A stretch of 64,000 nucleotides of DNA from contig NZ_CP042968.1 of assembly GCF_001693515.2 (NCBI RefSeq), positions 5,022,001-5,086,000 on the forward strand. Direction: 5' to 3'. Shown piece after piece: positions 9,121-18,691 of this stretch. The notes beneath the pieces were generated by a model. The model did not search any database, was not told the DNA's origin, and saw only the letters and a list, made by a program, of their open reading frames with translations. Position numbers and translations under genes: made by a program. Origin of the DNA: Bradyrhizobium paxllaeri (GTDB lineage: Bacteria; Pseudomonadota; Alphaproteobacteria; Rhizobiales; Xanthobacteraceae). The stretch's first letter is position 1, and each line of letters opens with the position of its first letter.

Positions 9121-9795
9121 TCACGCGCCTCGAAATCGCACGGCTAGTGCTGCAATTCCTCCGTCAAATGGGCGATAGATTCCATTTATGGTTCGACTGC
9201 CAAAACTAGTTGGCTTTTCCGGGTTGACAATCTCGGCCTCGAAGACCCCGCTCTGGTCATTCGTCCTGACACTGACATCTTGAAAATCCAAGAATTCACC
9301 AGTTGCCGGCGCATATGATTTGTATACGGCTTCCTTTATTGCGAGCAACAATTTCGGGCCGAAGCGACTGCTGGACCACTCCTTTCGCTCGATTTCGTCG
9401 CAGGTGCATACGAACGGCAAAAGGTCCGCTTCGAGCGGTTCTTGATCTTCAATGTCCAATCCCAGAGCGAGCACATTCTTGGAATTTCCGGCAACAGCTC
9501 CGCAATCAGACGAAGAGTGTGAAATGCTCCCGACGACCCCCGAAGGCCAAAGAGGAGCCCGATCCACTCTCGACAAAATCGGAACGGGAGCGAAACCCAG
9601 TTTACGCAGGGCCTCGTGAGCGTGATGCCGTCCCCAGGCGAACTCACGCCGACGACGAAGCGAGACGTTCCCCAACATGTCGTCTTCAGCGGGAAATGGG
9701 AGGGGAAACGCGTCATATATTGATCCGCCGGAAAAGCTGATGTCGTGTGCCAAAGCTGCACCGATAGCAGCCTCTAACGTCGTGAGCGTTTTCAT
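9121..9795 (-). CDS. 4'-phosphopantetheinyl transferase (EntD/Sfp-like)
   Basis: Predicted 224-aa cytoplasmic enzyme that moves the phosphopantetheine arm of coenzyme A onto a serine of an acyl or peptidyl carrier protein, with Mg2+. Three family motifs are in order: VVGSISHSS (coenzyme A contact), ALGLDIEDQEPLE (the GhD metal-binding motif) and LLLAIKEAVYKSY (the KEAxxK motif). The ATG at 9795 was preferred because AAGGG stands about 11 bases upstream; an upstream start would add 13 residues. No carrier-protein gene is next to it. In a symbiosis island a possible target is the NodF-type or another dedicated carrier protein, which is inference. It stands alone between decayed stretches but is itself intact. 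Confidence 0.85.
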   Translation of the reverse strand: MKTLTTLEAAIGAALAHDISFSGGSIYDAFPLPFPAEDDMLGNVSLRRRREFAWGRHHAHEALRKLGFAPVPILSRVDRAPLWPSGVVGSISHSSSDCGAVAGNSKNVLALGLDIEDQEPLEADLLPFVCTCDEIERKEWSSSRFGPKLLLAIKEAVYKSYAPATGEFLDFQDVSVRTNDQSGVFEAEIVNPEKPTSFGSRTINGIYRPFDGGIAALAVRFRGA

Positions 9796-9834
9796 AGTGG
9801 GCGACCCTTGTTCTGGAAAAGTGTGAAGGTGCAA

Positions 9835-10263
9835 ATCTGAGCTTTCTTTACGATAGCAAACCTAAGACCGCAGGCCACTCAAGGCCCGCAGCGTCAAAGC
9901 CGAGGTCATGCTCTGCGACGCTCGATATTTCGACGGCAGGATCGGACCGATCGAGCGTGCATCGGACGAGCTCTGAGCTGACGCGACCAGCTTTCGAGAT
10001 CGACAGCCCTCGCGCCACACCTGGCTGGCCGAATTGCATCACCATTGTCGGGGCTGTCGCAGAGTGCTCAGAGTGAACGGGTACGGCTTTGAACAAACGG
10101 TGAGGCAGAGATCGGGGCGGATTGGTACACTGCTTGTGGACCTCGAGCAGAATTATGTCGTCTATGTGCAATCTAACGCGTGGGGCCGACCCTCCATTAT
10201 GATGTCGACCCACGAGGGCGACTTTGTGATGCGCGCACGTGCAACGAGCTCCATTCCGTTCGC
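9835..10263. other. No supportable gene
   Basis: A reverse frame of 139 codons (9848-10267) is open, but its translation resembles no family and lacks a convincing start. It may be part of decayed coding DNA. Confidence 0.35.
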
Positions 10264-10902
10264 TCACTGCATTTGATCCGTGCCGCGACCGATGAACTCG
10301 AGCACCGACTGCGCCTTGTGGATCTCACGTGCGATGCAATTGAAGATCCGGGTCGCAGATTCAAGTGTGACGACAAGTCCAACCCTCTCGCATGATAACT
10401 CAAAATGGTGCGCAACCTGTTCGTTGGTGGGTGCAATGCCACTTTGCAGCGAGCTCATCGCTAATGATGCGAGCATGTGCTCGACCACGTCTTTTTCGGC
10501 CTGAGTCAAGAAATGCTTCCTTCTGAATGTTGGCTCGCCTGTTATCGACGTTGTGGTCGCCCTCGAAAGACCGGCCTCAGCCGCTCCGCCTCCCGCGCCC
10601 TGTGTTGCCTCGAGGGTCACATCATGCGCCTCACGAAACTTGGCGGGAGACAACTTCCGTCGATTTCCAGGATCCACGGGAGGCAGAGCAAGGCTCAAAG
10701 ACGACCTTGCGCATACGATTCCGAAGGTTCGAGACATTTGCCAGATCCGCAGCCTCACCGATTGGGCGCTTCGCCGTGACACGAACTCAAAAACTGTGGC
10801 GTCGACTTCTGCACGCATAGCTGGATCCGCAAGTACACGAACATGGTGACCATGCCGGCGCAACAGCCGGGCAGCGGTGAGCAGTAGCCTGAGGTTTCCC
10901 AA
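10264..10902 (-). pseudogene. Glycosyltransferase N-terminal fragment joined to unrelated sequence
   Basis: The first 45 residues (GNLRLLLTAARLLRRHGHHV, then RVLADPAMRAEV and FEFVS) match the N-terminal Rossmann start of MGT/UGT-type glycosyltransferases. The match then stops and the remaining frame reads into sequence with no such similarity, although the end (FLTQAEKDVVEHMLASLAM, then HKAQSVLEFIGRG) looks like genuine helical protein. The simplest reading is a broken glycosyltransferase start fused in frame to another gene fragment. A real chimeric protein cannot be excluded. Confidence 0.45.
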
Positions 10903-11342
10903 CGTTCCGCGCGAAACAAGGGATAGCGCAAGACTTCACAGAGATTTAAGCTCCTTCGCAGTGGTGCCGCACTTCTAAGAAACACGCGCGCTCGCCACTT
11001 GCTACAACGATCGGCTGCACGTGCGCGACCCTAAGAAGACCGTAACGTGCCACGCGGCCCAGCCAGTGCGGCGCACGCTTCACCCACATGGGCGACTCTG
11101 CCTTACGGAAGGCCGGCCGCCCCAACCGCTTGCACGGACTGATCTAGCTCCCACGTCGCACCACTACGAGCCTTCTTGGATTTGTAGATCTTCGATCCTT
11201 GACTCCGATCTGTTTCGACCTGCCATCACGCGAAGTGACTCAGCCTCTCGAAGACGCACACTGACTGAAAGCGTGCTCTCCAAGACACGAAGCTCTCAAT
11301 GCTAACGTCCGTGGCACTCAAATTTGAGCTGCAAATGATGGG
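10903..11342. other. No gene recognised
   Basis: About 440 bases with short frames only. Nothing on either strand resembles a known protein. Confidence 0.4.
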
Positions 11343-11400
11343 CTTTGGTCAACATTTTTCAAGCCTACAACCTGACGCCACGTGAGATTCAAGCTGTTTT
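11343..11400 (+). repeat. Dispersed repeat, copy A
   Basis: This block resembles 24702-24755: both contain CTTTGGTCA, then CTACAACCTGACGC, ACGTGAG and TTCAAGCT with a few substitutions and a short length difference in the left part. It lies just before the mazE-like remnant. Its nature is unknown. Confidence 0.6.
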
Positions 11401-11870
11401 GTCGGGCTTGCGGCCTTTCGAGATTTGGGTACCCGATGTGCGGTCTACATCTTTCCGCAAGCAGCCTCATCGTCGGTCACTTGCTGTTGCAGCCAGCGGC
11501 CATGCCGCAACATCAGGCTCATCGACGACGCGTCCGACCTGGATTGATAAGGCGCGGCGAGATCTGGGCCGTCGCTTGCGGCAAGAATTATGCAGGCAAG
11601 TCGCGCCAACTCGTCATCGTGCAGGAAGGCAGTTTCAATCTCACCGACTCAATCACCACTTGCGCCTTCACCACCTATCCGACGGATGGCCGTTGTTCCG
11701 GCTCATCATCGAGCTGAATGGGTGCAACGGCTGCTCGCGACATGCTGACTGATGGTAGACAAAATCACAACCGCTCCCAACGCCAAAGTCGGCAGGCGTG
11801 TTGGTCGTCCCATCGACGAGATATCGACGGCTCAATCAGCGATGATGGTGTTCCTCGCATGGCCGTATCA
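11399..11870 (+). pseudogene. Decayed MazEF-type toxin-antitoxin pair
   Basis: The upstream part reads GLRPFEIWVPDVRSTSF and SLAVAAS, the core of DUF3018/MazE-type antitoxins; its tail (LIDDASDLD, stop at 11545-11547) is in another frame. The toxin begins at 11547 as an ATA codon where ATG would be expected, overlapping the antitoxin stop, and reads RRGEIWAVACGKNYAGK and DSITTCAFTTYPTD, the MazF/PemK fold. It then shifts frame (PLFRLIIE) and again (MVDKITTAPNAKVGRRVGR, then AMMVFLAWP). At least three frameshifts plus the lost toxin start mean the RNase toxin cannot be made. Gene order and overlap are those of a functional ancestor. Confidence 0.75.
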
Positions 11871-12546
11871 CCTAGCAACAAAAAGCGAAGTTGTGGCCGC
11901 TGCCAAAACCGCCAATCCGCGCATAGGTAGCCCTTTATCAGCAGGGAAGGACGCCTCAACGCTCAACACGAGATCCGGCTAGCCACCCTTGCCTATCATT
12001 AGTGTCCGTGCCTTTGTGCCAGTCACCTAGTTTGCGCTAGCGTTTCAACCATGGTTTTAAGAAATTATCTGCATAAAGGAGGGCAAAGCGGATGGTTGTC
12101 ATTGGCAGCGGCCGATTTTAGGAAAATAAGTGCGGTGAAGGGATCCACTATTCCCCCAATATAGAGGGTAGCTCCGCAAGAAGACCGCCGGAAGACCATT
12201 ATCAAGGCCTATCGCAAAGCGTAGCCAAGAATGTATGCCGCTGTTGCCGGCGACTTCTGCTATCCCCGCCCTGTCGTGAAGAAATAAGCGCGATCTCCGA
12301 CAAAGGAGTTCGCGGCCTCCGAGGCGAAGTCCGCGACACCAGCGATGAAGAACTCCCGCCGGCGAACAGGACTTAAAGCACTTCGAAGCGGTTCACCGAC
12401 ACCTATTTCAGTTTGTCTAGAATTGGGCGGGAGAAAAATATGGCTGTCCGCATATCGAAGGACAGCACCACGTTCTGCTATCCATTCAAGGGAGCTTTCC
12501 AGCTCTTATCGAAGAGCTGATCGCAGGCAGTTGAGGAGCCGGAACC
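11871..12546. other. No gene recognised
   Basis: About 670 bases. A good Shine-Dalgarno-like AAAGGAGG occurs near 12077, but the frame behind it closes after nine codons. Nothing else is supportable. Confidence 0.4.
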
Positions 12547-12717
12547 GTGGCGTCCTTCTCTCGATCAGTTCTGTTCATCCTCTTCGTCGTGATCCTGCTC
12601 GCCGACCGAACTGCAAGTAAGTACGATCAGCGTTCTCCCATGTTGGCCGAGGCCGACCATGTCTTCGGCGGCCTTGTACACGCGCTCAAAGCTCATTCTA
12701 CAGGCTCGTGTTCCTAA
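12547..12717 (+). CDS. Small single-membrane-span protein, 56 aa
   Basis: GTG-started frame preceded by GAGGAG eight bases upstream. The N-terminus (SRSVLFILFVVILLA, about residues 5-19) is a strong hydrophobic segment that could be a signal anchor, followed by a polar tail ending in SCS. Its last 20 bases overlap the 3' end of the convergent methyltransferase gene. It is too short to assign, and it could be chance. Confidence 0.35.
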   Translation: MASFSRSVLFILFVVILLADRTASKYDQRSPMLAEADHVFGGLVHALKAHSTGSCS

Positions 12718-13366
12718 GCAAGACATCACCCTCGGCTCCATGGGGATACTGCGTCACGACTTCGAACGATGGTAGCAAGTCAAGAATTGCTTGCAGGGAC
12801 TTCTGCCCTTCATAGAGCTCCTGGTCGCTGTATTCAGTGTAGATGAAGCGCGTGTTGCTCAAGCTATGCCTGCCGCCAGCGATCACATCGGACTCGGCTC
12901 CCTGCACGTCCATCCAAATGAAATCGATGCGTTTTAATTTCGCCTCACTGCACCAGTCATCCAAGCGTCGAGTTTCAACTGAGATGGGATGATCAAACCG
13001 AACCCATTCATATTCCACGAGATGATTCTTGGGCCGGCGTATCGAGCCAGAGAGATCCCAGTCCTTCGCATCTCCATTTCCATTGCTTGGATGGAAATCG
13101 ATCCTGCCATTTCGGTCGGAGACCGCGATCTCAAATAGCTTCACTTTGTCGAGGTACCGATCCATGTTTTTCTTGAAGCGAGCAGCCGCTCGGGGATCTG
13201 GCTCAAAGCAGTAGAGCTGAGCCTGCGGGCAGAGCTCGAGAAACTTTCGCGTATCGGTTCCGTCGTTGCAGCCGATGTCCAAGATAACGGGATCCGGCTT
13301 TTGAAGAAGACCAACAATCTGCTGATGTACTGTTAAGGAAGATGTGGGTTCCATGGAAATATGCAC
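12698..13366 (-). CDS. noeI: FkbM-family methyltransferase, NoeI-like (Nod factor)
   Basis: 222-aa S-adenosylmethionine-dependent methyltransferase of the FkbM type. The SAM-binding motif I is ILDIGCNDGTDTRKFLEL (about residues 28-45), followed by YCFEPDPRAAARF (motif II) and the FkbM signature IDFIWMDVQGAESDVIAGG near residue 155. NoeI of rhizobia is a FkbM-type enzyme that 2-O-methylates the fucose on Nod factors. The gene lies divergently about 460 bases from noeL and nolK, which make the GDP-fucose donor, so the NoeI role is likely, but it rests on family plus context. It has the usual compact length for NoeI. Confidence 0.65.
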   Translation of the reverse strand: MHISMEPTSSLTVHQQIVGLLQKPDPVILDIGCNDGTDTRKFLELCPQAQLYCFEPDPRAAARFKKNMDRYLDKVKLFEIAVSDRNGRIDFHPSNGNGDAKDWDLSGSIRRPKNHLVEYEWVRFDHPISVETRRLDDWCSEAKLKRIDFIWMDVQGAESDVIAGGRHSLSNTRFIYTEYSDQELYEGQKSLQAILDLLPSFEVVTQYPHGAEGDVLLRNTSL

Positions 13367-13829
13367 TCTCTTAGAGGAGGCCCTGCCGAAGCCTAGCAGC
13401 AGTCCTGTCGAGAACTTTTGGAGCGCTCGGCAGCTGCCTACTCAGGGGCTCGCTAAGGTCCGTTGAACTTTGTCTTTGAATTCTCGATTACACGCACGCC
13501 CCTCCTGCGCAATGTATATCAATGTATATATAGTGCATGTGCCGGCGTAACGATAAGCGGATGGATTATGTGCGCCACTCGATCAACTCGTGCCTTTTGA
13601 AATGCGGTCGCCGGCGCATCGCGGGCTCTTCAACAGGCGCGTCGTACCATGTCATTGCTGCCGAAATCAAAGTGGCTCGTCACAATCGCACCACAGCATA
13701 AGGCAAAAGGTAGGCTCCAGCATTGAATGCCAGGTCGATGCTGACTCTGCGGCCTACTGCTTAATTTGAATCGACTTTCAGTTAGGCTTCGCAAAAGACG
13801 GCCCTCCCTTACGCGTAACCGGAGAGAGA
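13367..13829. promoter_or_regulatory. Divergent noeI-like / noeL intergenic region
   Basis: About 460 bases that must hold promoters for both directions. No convincing nod box was found in it. It includes an AT-rich repeat, AATGTATATCAATGTATATATAG, near 13510-13532, and a GAGAGA ribosome-binding site just before noeL. Confidence 0.4.
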
Positions 13830-14915
13830 ATGACGGCCCTGGACTCAAAGCGGCGCGTGGCGCTGATCACCGGCGTCACCGGGCAGGATGGCGCCTATCT
13901 TGCCGAATATCTGCTCGGCCTTGGCTACACCGTGCACGGCGTGAAGCGGCGCTCGTCCTCGTTCAATACCGCGCGCATCGATCACATCTACCAGGATCCG
14001 CATTCGCGCAACGTGCCGTTCCTGCTGCATTACGGCGACATGACCGACTCGACCAACCTGATCCGGCTGATGCAGCAGATCAGGCCGACCGAGATCTACA
14101 ACCTCGCCGCCCAGAGCCATGTCGGCGTAAGCTTCGAAAGCCCGGAATACACCGCCAATGCCGACGCCATCGGCGTGCTGCGGCTGCTGGAAGCGATCCG
14201 CATTCTCGGCATGGAGAAGGAGACGCGGTTCTATCAGGCCTCGACTTCGGAGCTCTACGGTCTGGTCCAGGAAGTGCCGCAGAAGGAGACCACGCCGTTC
14301 TACCCGCGTTCGCCCTACGGCGTCGCCAAGCTGTACGGCTACTGGATCACGGTGAATTACCGCGAGGCCTACGGCATGTTTGCCTCGAACGGCATCCTGT
14401 TCAACCATGAGAGCCCGATCCGCGGCGAGACGTTCGTCACCCGCAAGATCACCCGCGGCGTCGCCCGCATCGAGGTTGGCTTGGAAGACACGCTCTATCT
14501 CGGCAACCTCGACGCCAAGCGCGACTGGGGACATGCGCGCGACTATGTCGAGGGCATGCACCGGATATTGCAGGTCGATGCCCCCGACGATTTCGTGCTG
14601 GCGACCGGCGAGACCCATTCGGTGCGCGAATTCGTCGAACTGGCGTTCGCCGAGGTCGGCCGTCGCATTGAGTGGCGCGGCAAAGGCGTCGAGGAGACCG
14701 GCGTCGATGCGAAGTCCGGCAAGACCTTGGTCCGCATCGATCCGACCTATTTCCGGCCCACTGAAGTCGACCTTCTGATCGGCGACGCCAGCAAGGCGCG
14801 GGACAAGCTCGGCTGGAAGCCCAAGATATCCTTTGCCCAGATGGTCAAGGAAATGGTCGCAGGCGACCTAGAGGATGCGCGGCGGGAGGTAGCCAATGGC
14901 AAGCATTCCGTTTGA
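13830..14915 (+). CDS. noeL: GDP-mannose 4,6-dehydratase
   Basis: 361-aa NADP-dependent short-chain dehydrogenase that converts GDP-mannose to GDP-4-keto-6-deoxymannose, the first step to GDP-fucose. The nucleotide-binding [15 protein letters not shown] (residues 15-29), the dehydratase signature [14 protein letters not shown], and the catalytic pattern STSELYG and [15 protein letters not shown] (YxxxK) are all present. GGAGAGAG precedes the ATG. It overlaps nolK by 20 bases, so the two are one operon. In Bradyrhizobium the noeL-nolK pair supplies fucose for Nod-factor decoration. The same enzyme elsewhere is Gmd, and use in surface polysaccharide is possible too. Confidence 0.93.
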   Translation: MTALDSKRRVALITGVTGQDGAYLAEYLLGLGYTVHGVKRRSSSFNTARIDHIYQDPHSRNVPFLLHYGDMTDSTNLIRLMQQIRPTEIYNLAAQSHVGVSFESPEYTANADAIGVLRLLEAIRILGMEKETRFYQASTSELYGLVQEVPQKETTPFYPRSPYGVAKLYGYWITVNYREAYGMFASNGILFNHESPIRGETFVTRKITRGVARIEVGLEDTLYLGNLDAKRDWGHARDYVEGMHRILQVDAPDDFVLATGETHSVREFVELAFAEVGRRIEWRGKGVEETGVDAKSGKTLVRIDPTYFRPTEVDLLIGDASKARDKLGWKPKISFAQMVKEMVAGDLEDARREVANGKHSV

Positions 14916-15849
14916 GTTGAAGGGCAAGACGATCTACGTCGCCGGCCATCGCGGCATGGTCGGTTCCGCACTGGTGCGCCGGCTGGCGCGTGAAGACGTC
15001 GAACTGCTGACAATGAGCCGCAATGAGCTCGACCTGCGCGACCAGGCGGCGGTCAACCAATGGTTCGCCGACAACCGTCCGCAGGTGGTGTTTCTGGCGG
15101 CGGCCAAGGTCGGCGGCATCGTCGCCAACAACACGCTGCGCGCCGAATTCCTCTACGACAATCTGGCGATCGCTGCGAACGTGATCCACGCCGCACACGT
15201 CCATGGCGCCGAGAAGCTGATGTTCCTGGGCTCGTCCTGCATATACCCCAAGCTCGCGCCGCAGCCGCTACGCGAAGATTTCATGCTGATCGGCCCGCTG
15301 GAGCCGACCAACGAGCCCTATGCGATTGCCAAGATCGCCGGCATCAAGATGGTGGAGGCCTATCGCAGCCAGTATGGCGCCGATTTTATCAATGTCATGC
15401 CTGCCAATCTCTACGGCTGTGGCGACAATTATCATCCCGAATACAGTCATGTCCCCGCCGCGCTGATCCGCCGCTTCCACGAAGCGAAGCAGTCCGGCGC
15501 CAAGGAGGTCGTGGTGTGGGGGACCGGCACGCCGCGGCGCGAATTCCTCTATGTCGACGACCTCGCGGATGCCTGCATCCATCTGATGAAGACCTATTCG
15601 GATCACGAACTGGTCAATATTGGCACCGGCGAGGACATCATGATCGCTGAATTCGCGCGCGTGGTCGCCGCAACTGTCGGCTACGCCGGCGAGATCAGTT
15701 TTGACACCTCGCGCCCCGACGGCACCCCGCGCAAGCTGCTCGACGTCAGCCGGTTGGTCAAGCTCGGTTGGCGTGCCACGACGCGGCTCGAAGACGGCAT
15801 CCGGCTTGCCTATCAGGCGTTCCTCAGCGAGCACGCCGTAAACGCTTAA
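14896..15849 (+). CDS. nolK: GDP-L-fucose synthase
   Basis: 317-aa epimerase-reductase that turns the NoeL product into GDP-L-fucose using NADPH. The Rossmann start [30 protein letters not shown], and the catalytic [15 protein letters not shown] (YxxxK) match WcaG/NolK enzymes. It starts inside the end of noeL (translational coupling) and is followed by a GC-rich hairpin. Together with the divergent methyltransferase it forms a Nod-factor fucose block. Confidence 0.93.
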   Translation: MASIPFELKGKTIYVAGHRGMVGSALVRRLAREDVELLTMSRNELDLRDQAAVNQWFADNRPQVVFLAAAKVGGIVANNTLRAEFLYDNLAIAANVIHAAHVHGAEKLMFLGSSCIYPKLAPQPLREDFMLIGPLEPTNEPYAIAKIAGIKMVEAYRSQYGADFINVMPANLYGCGDNYHPEYSHVPAALIRRFHEAKQSGAKEVVVWGTGTPRREFLYVDDLADACIHLMKTYSDHELVNIGTGEDIMIAEFARVVAATVGYAGEISFDTSRPDGTPRKLLDVSRLVKLGWRATTRLEDGIRLAYQAFLSEHAVNA

Positions 15850-15871
15850 GCCCGCCTCGCGCGAGGCGGGC
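15850..15871 (+). terminator. Perfect hairpin after nolK
   Basis: A 22-base perfect palindrome made of GCCCGCCTCGC and its complement starts at the nolK stop codon. No clear T-run follows, so termination would be weak or Rho-dependent; it may also protect the mRNA 3' end. Confidence 0.55.
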
Positions 15872-15924
15872 GAAGCAGCATTGCCGCGGCAAGGTTTCGC
15901 GCTCCTTTCGCCGAAAATCTGTAC

Positions 15925-16297
15925 CCATTTTTCCAGATCATGCTTTAGGATGCTCGCGTGGTGCGCCCGCCGCGCGAGCGAGCCGGTCAACGCGTAGAGA
16001 ATATTGCTCCACACGCCTTGCCGCTCCAGCGGTTGAAGCGGTTGTAAATCGTTGTGTACGGCCCGTAGTCTGGCGGACACTCTCGCCAGCGTGCGCCCGA
16101 TCGCAGCATTGGAGAATCCCGCTGATCACGCGCCGGTCATCCCGCGGTGCGCCCCCGGCCGCCCGCGTGGCAACAGCGGCTGATCCGCTTCCACTCCAAC
16201 TCGCTCAGCCAGTACCGTTGCTTCGCCCCCTTCGCTTGGGAGAAGTTTGAATCACAAATCAGCCCAGACCGGAATCTTTATTGAGTACAGACCCTAG
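15925..16297 (-). pseudogene. IS5-family transposase N-terminal remnant
   Basis: Reverse-strand reading gives RYWLSELEWKRI, then DDRRVISGILQ and, after frame changes, a YTTIYNRFNRW equivalent and GVWSNILYALTG. These are successive blocks of the IS5-family OrfA. The GGGTCTGTACTC sequence at the outer end (about 16297) looks like an IS terminal repeat. The rest of the element is missing and the frames are shifted, so it is dead. Confidence 0.7.
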
Positions 16298-16813
16298 CGG
16301 CGGTGAGACTGCCCCGGCGGGGAGCTCGCCCTCAATAGGCTTTTCGGAGCGATGACGCGGCAGCGACAGGCGGATCGTCGACTCACACCGCCCTCTAGGG
16401 GCCAAAAATCGAAATTGAGGCGCGTTCGGTTACGTCGCGGCGCACGCTTCGTTCGGTGAGCCTGCCGTTGCGGCGACAACGCGATCACCGGGGCCTTGCT
16501 CGAAGCGGCTTCGACCAGCTCGGGTTTCTCCGGCTCTTCCGCTTGCGAATGTTCTAGCACCTCCAGAATCGCGCGACCGTCGTTCATGATGCGCTTCTCT
16601 TCAGCTGGCCGACGTCCAAATGCTGACTGAAGGTGTCGATATCTGGCGCGAGAGCAGTCAGACGCTTCATGCGTGCGACCAAATCCGATCCACTCGTTTA
16701 GAAGATCTCGAGATATTGCTTTACGGCCTAGATCGTGGCGTGCCCCTCGTGCTGCCCCAAGGTCGAAGGCTAAGCTTAACCTCATCCCCCGCGACGCAGT
16801 TCTGCAAAAATGT
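16298..16813. other. No supportable gene
   Basis: About 500 bases between the IS5 remnant and hipA. A reverse frame of 195 codons spans it and overlaps hipA, but its arginine- and proline-rich composition and lack of family resemblance make it doubtful. Confidence 0.35.
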
Positions 16814-18178
16814 TCACGAGAATCCTGGGGGACGCGCGGCGGCCACGGGATCCAGGTCCTTTTCGGGCTCGTCCTCGGCACCGCTTTTCAGATTCCGTAG
16901 CATGTCGCGGCAATAGCCGGCGACGTAGTCCGAGATTTGCTGGTAGACCGGAGACTTCTTCAGCGCGTTCAACTCTTCGACGACGGACGGCAGCGCATCG
17001 AGGACAGCCTGAGACAATTCGCCGACGCGCCGCCTCACCTGCGCGCCGGAAAGGTGGTTTTCCTTCGCCATCCGATCCCAATGTCGGGCGTAGATGTCGT
17101 GACCGCGGTTCTTGCCGGCGATCTTCATCGCCAGGTTTCGCGTGACGTCCGGATAAATATCGCCGTTCATGACGTCGTAGAGCGGCGCCATGGAGGCGGC
17201 GCCGCTCGGCTGCAGCAGCAGCGAATAGTTCTTCGAATGCGCATCGACGTTTCCGCAGAGAACGTTGAAGACAAAGAAATCGACGAAGCGGGCGGCGTTG
17301 AAGGCGCCTGCCTGCGTGTTCCGCAGGACGTCAAAGCAGTCTTTCAGGGTCGGCCCACGCAGCTTGGTCGCCAGATTGGATTCGTATTTGGTCGATGGGA
17401 TGTGCCCCGTGGCCTGGCAGAAATCCTCCTGATGGATTCTGCGGAGGCTGCGCCCGTGAGGCTCGCGGTCGTAGCGCTTCACCAGCAGGTAATCAAGATC
17501 CTCCGCGTTTCCGATCGTACATTCGGCGACGGGCAGCTTCACCTTGGCCGCCAGGCGAAGGCAGAAGGCCTCGTTCTCGACGGCGTTGCTGAAGTGCTTG
17601 TTGGCCGGCTTGAGGATATGCGTGGTCGGCGCGCCGTCGAGCGCGAGGCCGATGCCGCCGTCCGGATACTGAACTACAGGAAGCTTGTCCTGCTCGCCGG
17701 CCAAAGACATGTGGATGCCCTCCTCGCCCACGAGAAGCGGCTTCTCCGGAAGGCGCCGAATGGCGGCAGCGAGCTCCGCTTCGGTGAGCCGCTTGTAGCG
17801 CGGCGCCCGCTTCGGCCGCTGGTCGGCGGGCCGATAGACTTCGAGTGCGCCCGGAAGATCTTCTCCCAACTCCCCAAGGAGCGCGAACACATTCGCCTCC
17901 GGAATCTTGAGGATGGTGCCCACCATCCTCAGCGTCCGGCCTTCTGGCAGTAGGTTCAAAAACCATCGGTACACGACGTCCGGCTCGTGAACGCGCTGAG
18001 CGAGCGGCATGCGGGTCGAGACGGCGAACGCCCGAGGATGCTTCACCCACGCTTCATCGTAGACGAACTCGATGTCCTGGATTTGGTCCGAGCGCCGGCG
18101 CAGCAGCCCGACGAGCTTGTCGCCGCACCGGACTTCCAGGGTCTCGCCGGCGCCGCCCGCTTTCGGTTTGGTCGTCAT
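16814..18178 (-). CDS. hipA: HipA-type Ser/Thr kinase toxin
   Basis: 454-aa protein of the HipA family. HipA kinases phosphorylate a cell target (in E. coli glutamyl-tRNA synthetase) and cause growth arrest or persistence. An N-terminal HipA subdomain (RMPLAQRVHEPDVVYRWFLN) is followed by the SLAGEQDKLPV loop that contains the autophosphorylation serine, the catalytic NVLCGNVDAHSKNYSLLL (Asp and Asn) near residue 310, and MAPLYDVMNG with the metal-binding Asp. All key residues are present, so activity is plausible. The start overlaps hipB by 4 bases (ATGA), typical of the antitoxin-toxin operon. Length is normal. Confidence 0.9.
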   Translation of the reverse strand: MTTKPKAGGAGETLEVRCGDKLVGLLRRRSDQIQDIEFVYDEAWVKHPRAFAVSTRMPLAQRVHEPDVVYRWFLNLLPEGRTLRMVGTILKIPEANVFALLGELGEDLPGALEVYRPADQRPKRAPRYKRLTEAELAAAIRRLPEKPLLVGEEGIHMSLAGEQDKLPVVQYPDGGIGLALDGAPTTHILKPANKHFSNAVENEAFCLRLAAKVKLPVAECTIGNAEDLDYLLVKRYDREPHGRSLRRIHQEDFCQATGHIPSTKYESNLATKLRGPTLKDCFDVLRNTQAGAFNAARFVDFFVFNVLCGNVDAHSKNYSLLLQPSGAASMAPLYDVMNGDIYPDVTRNLAMKIAGKNRGHDIYARHWDRMAKENHLSGAQVRRRVGELSQAVLDALPSVVEELNALKKSPVYQQISDYVAGYCRDMLRNLKSGAEDEPEKDLDPVAAARPPGFS

Positions 18179-18459
18179 GAAGGCGTGAAGTTATCAGGGT
18201 CGAAGGTTTCGGATTCCTCGCTGGCCGAGCGAGCCGCCGGCACAGGGCTCATTTCCGCCGTCAGCCGAATGCCGAGCGCCTGCAGCAGGCGGAGGACCAG
18301 ACCGACCTGGCTTGTCTCCTTGCCATTCTCGATGTCGACGATAAACCGGACGCCGACGTTCGCTGCCAAGGCGAGGTCCTGCTGCCGGAGACCTAAGGAG
18401 GTCCGCCGGTTCCGGATCGTCTGGCCGAGTTCTGAGGTGGTCGTGATGGTCATGATCAT
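18175..18459 (-). CDS. hipB: HipB-type antitoxin and repressor
   Basis: 94-aa XRE-family DNA-binding protein. The helix-turn-helix (LGQTIRNRRTSLGLRQQDLA, then VGVRFIVDIENGKETSQVGLV) fills residues 10-62, and a short acidic tail probably contacts HipA. HipB represses its own operon and neutralises the kinase. It lies directly upstream of hipA. The start at 18459 has GGGGAAG as ribosome-binding site, which is itself part of the first palindromic operator. A second ATG lies two codons in. Confidence 0.88.
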   Translation of the reverse strand: MIMTITTTSELGQTIRNRRTSLGLRQQDLALAANVGVRFIVDIENGKETSQVGLVLRLLQALGIRLTAEMSPVPAARSASEESETFDPDNFTPS

Positions 18460-18460
18460 C

Positions 18461-18614
18461 TTCCCCGAGCGGGAATATTAGCCCCGGCAGGGCGTGCAGG
18501 AAGCCTGAATTTACCGACCGGGAAAACCCCGGTAAAGATTGGGTTCCAGCGGACAAAATTTCCCGACCGGGAAAAGATCTACTCAGAACTGGCTGCGGGA
18601 CAGTCAAATTTACC
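18461..18614. promoter_or_regulatory. Phased operator array of hipBA (three and a half sites)
   Basis: Palindromic sites of the form TTCCCG-N2-CGGGAA occur at 18461-18475 (TTCCCCGAGCGGGAA), 18511-18524 (TTACCGACCGGGAA) and 18560-18573 (TTCCCGACCGGGAA). A half-site TTACC at 18610-18614 abuts the IS66 element; its other part is at 21245-21253. Starts are spaced 50, 49 and 50 bases, close to a whole number of helical turns, so bound HipB dimers would lie on similar faces of the DNA. The first site covers the hipB ribosome-binding site. Binding by HipB is inferred from position and symmetry. Confidence 0.7.
18607..18614. repeat. IS66 target-site duplication, left copy
   Basis: AATTTACC at 18607-18614 is repeated at 21237-21244 on the other side of the element: an exact 8-bp duplication, as IS66 elements make. 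Confidence 0.88.
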
Positions 18615-18691
18615 GTACGCATACGACGAAGACCGCCTGATTGACGCATGCGCGCGGGCGCGGCGGGCTCTATGATGGCGTTGCGTGAAGG

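Noticed and set aside
16294..16881. 195-codon reverse frame next to hipA
   Set aside because: It overlaps the end of hipA, has a random-looking composition and no recognisable domain.
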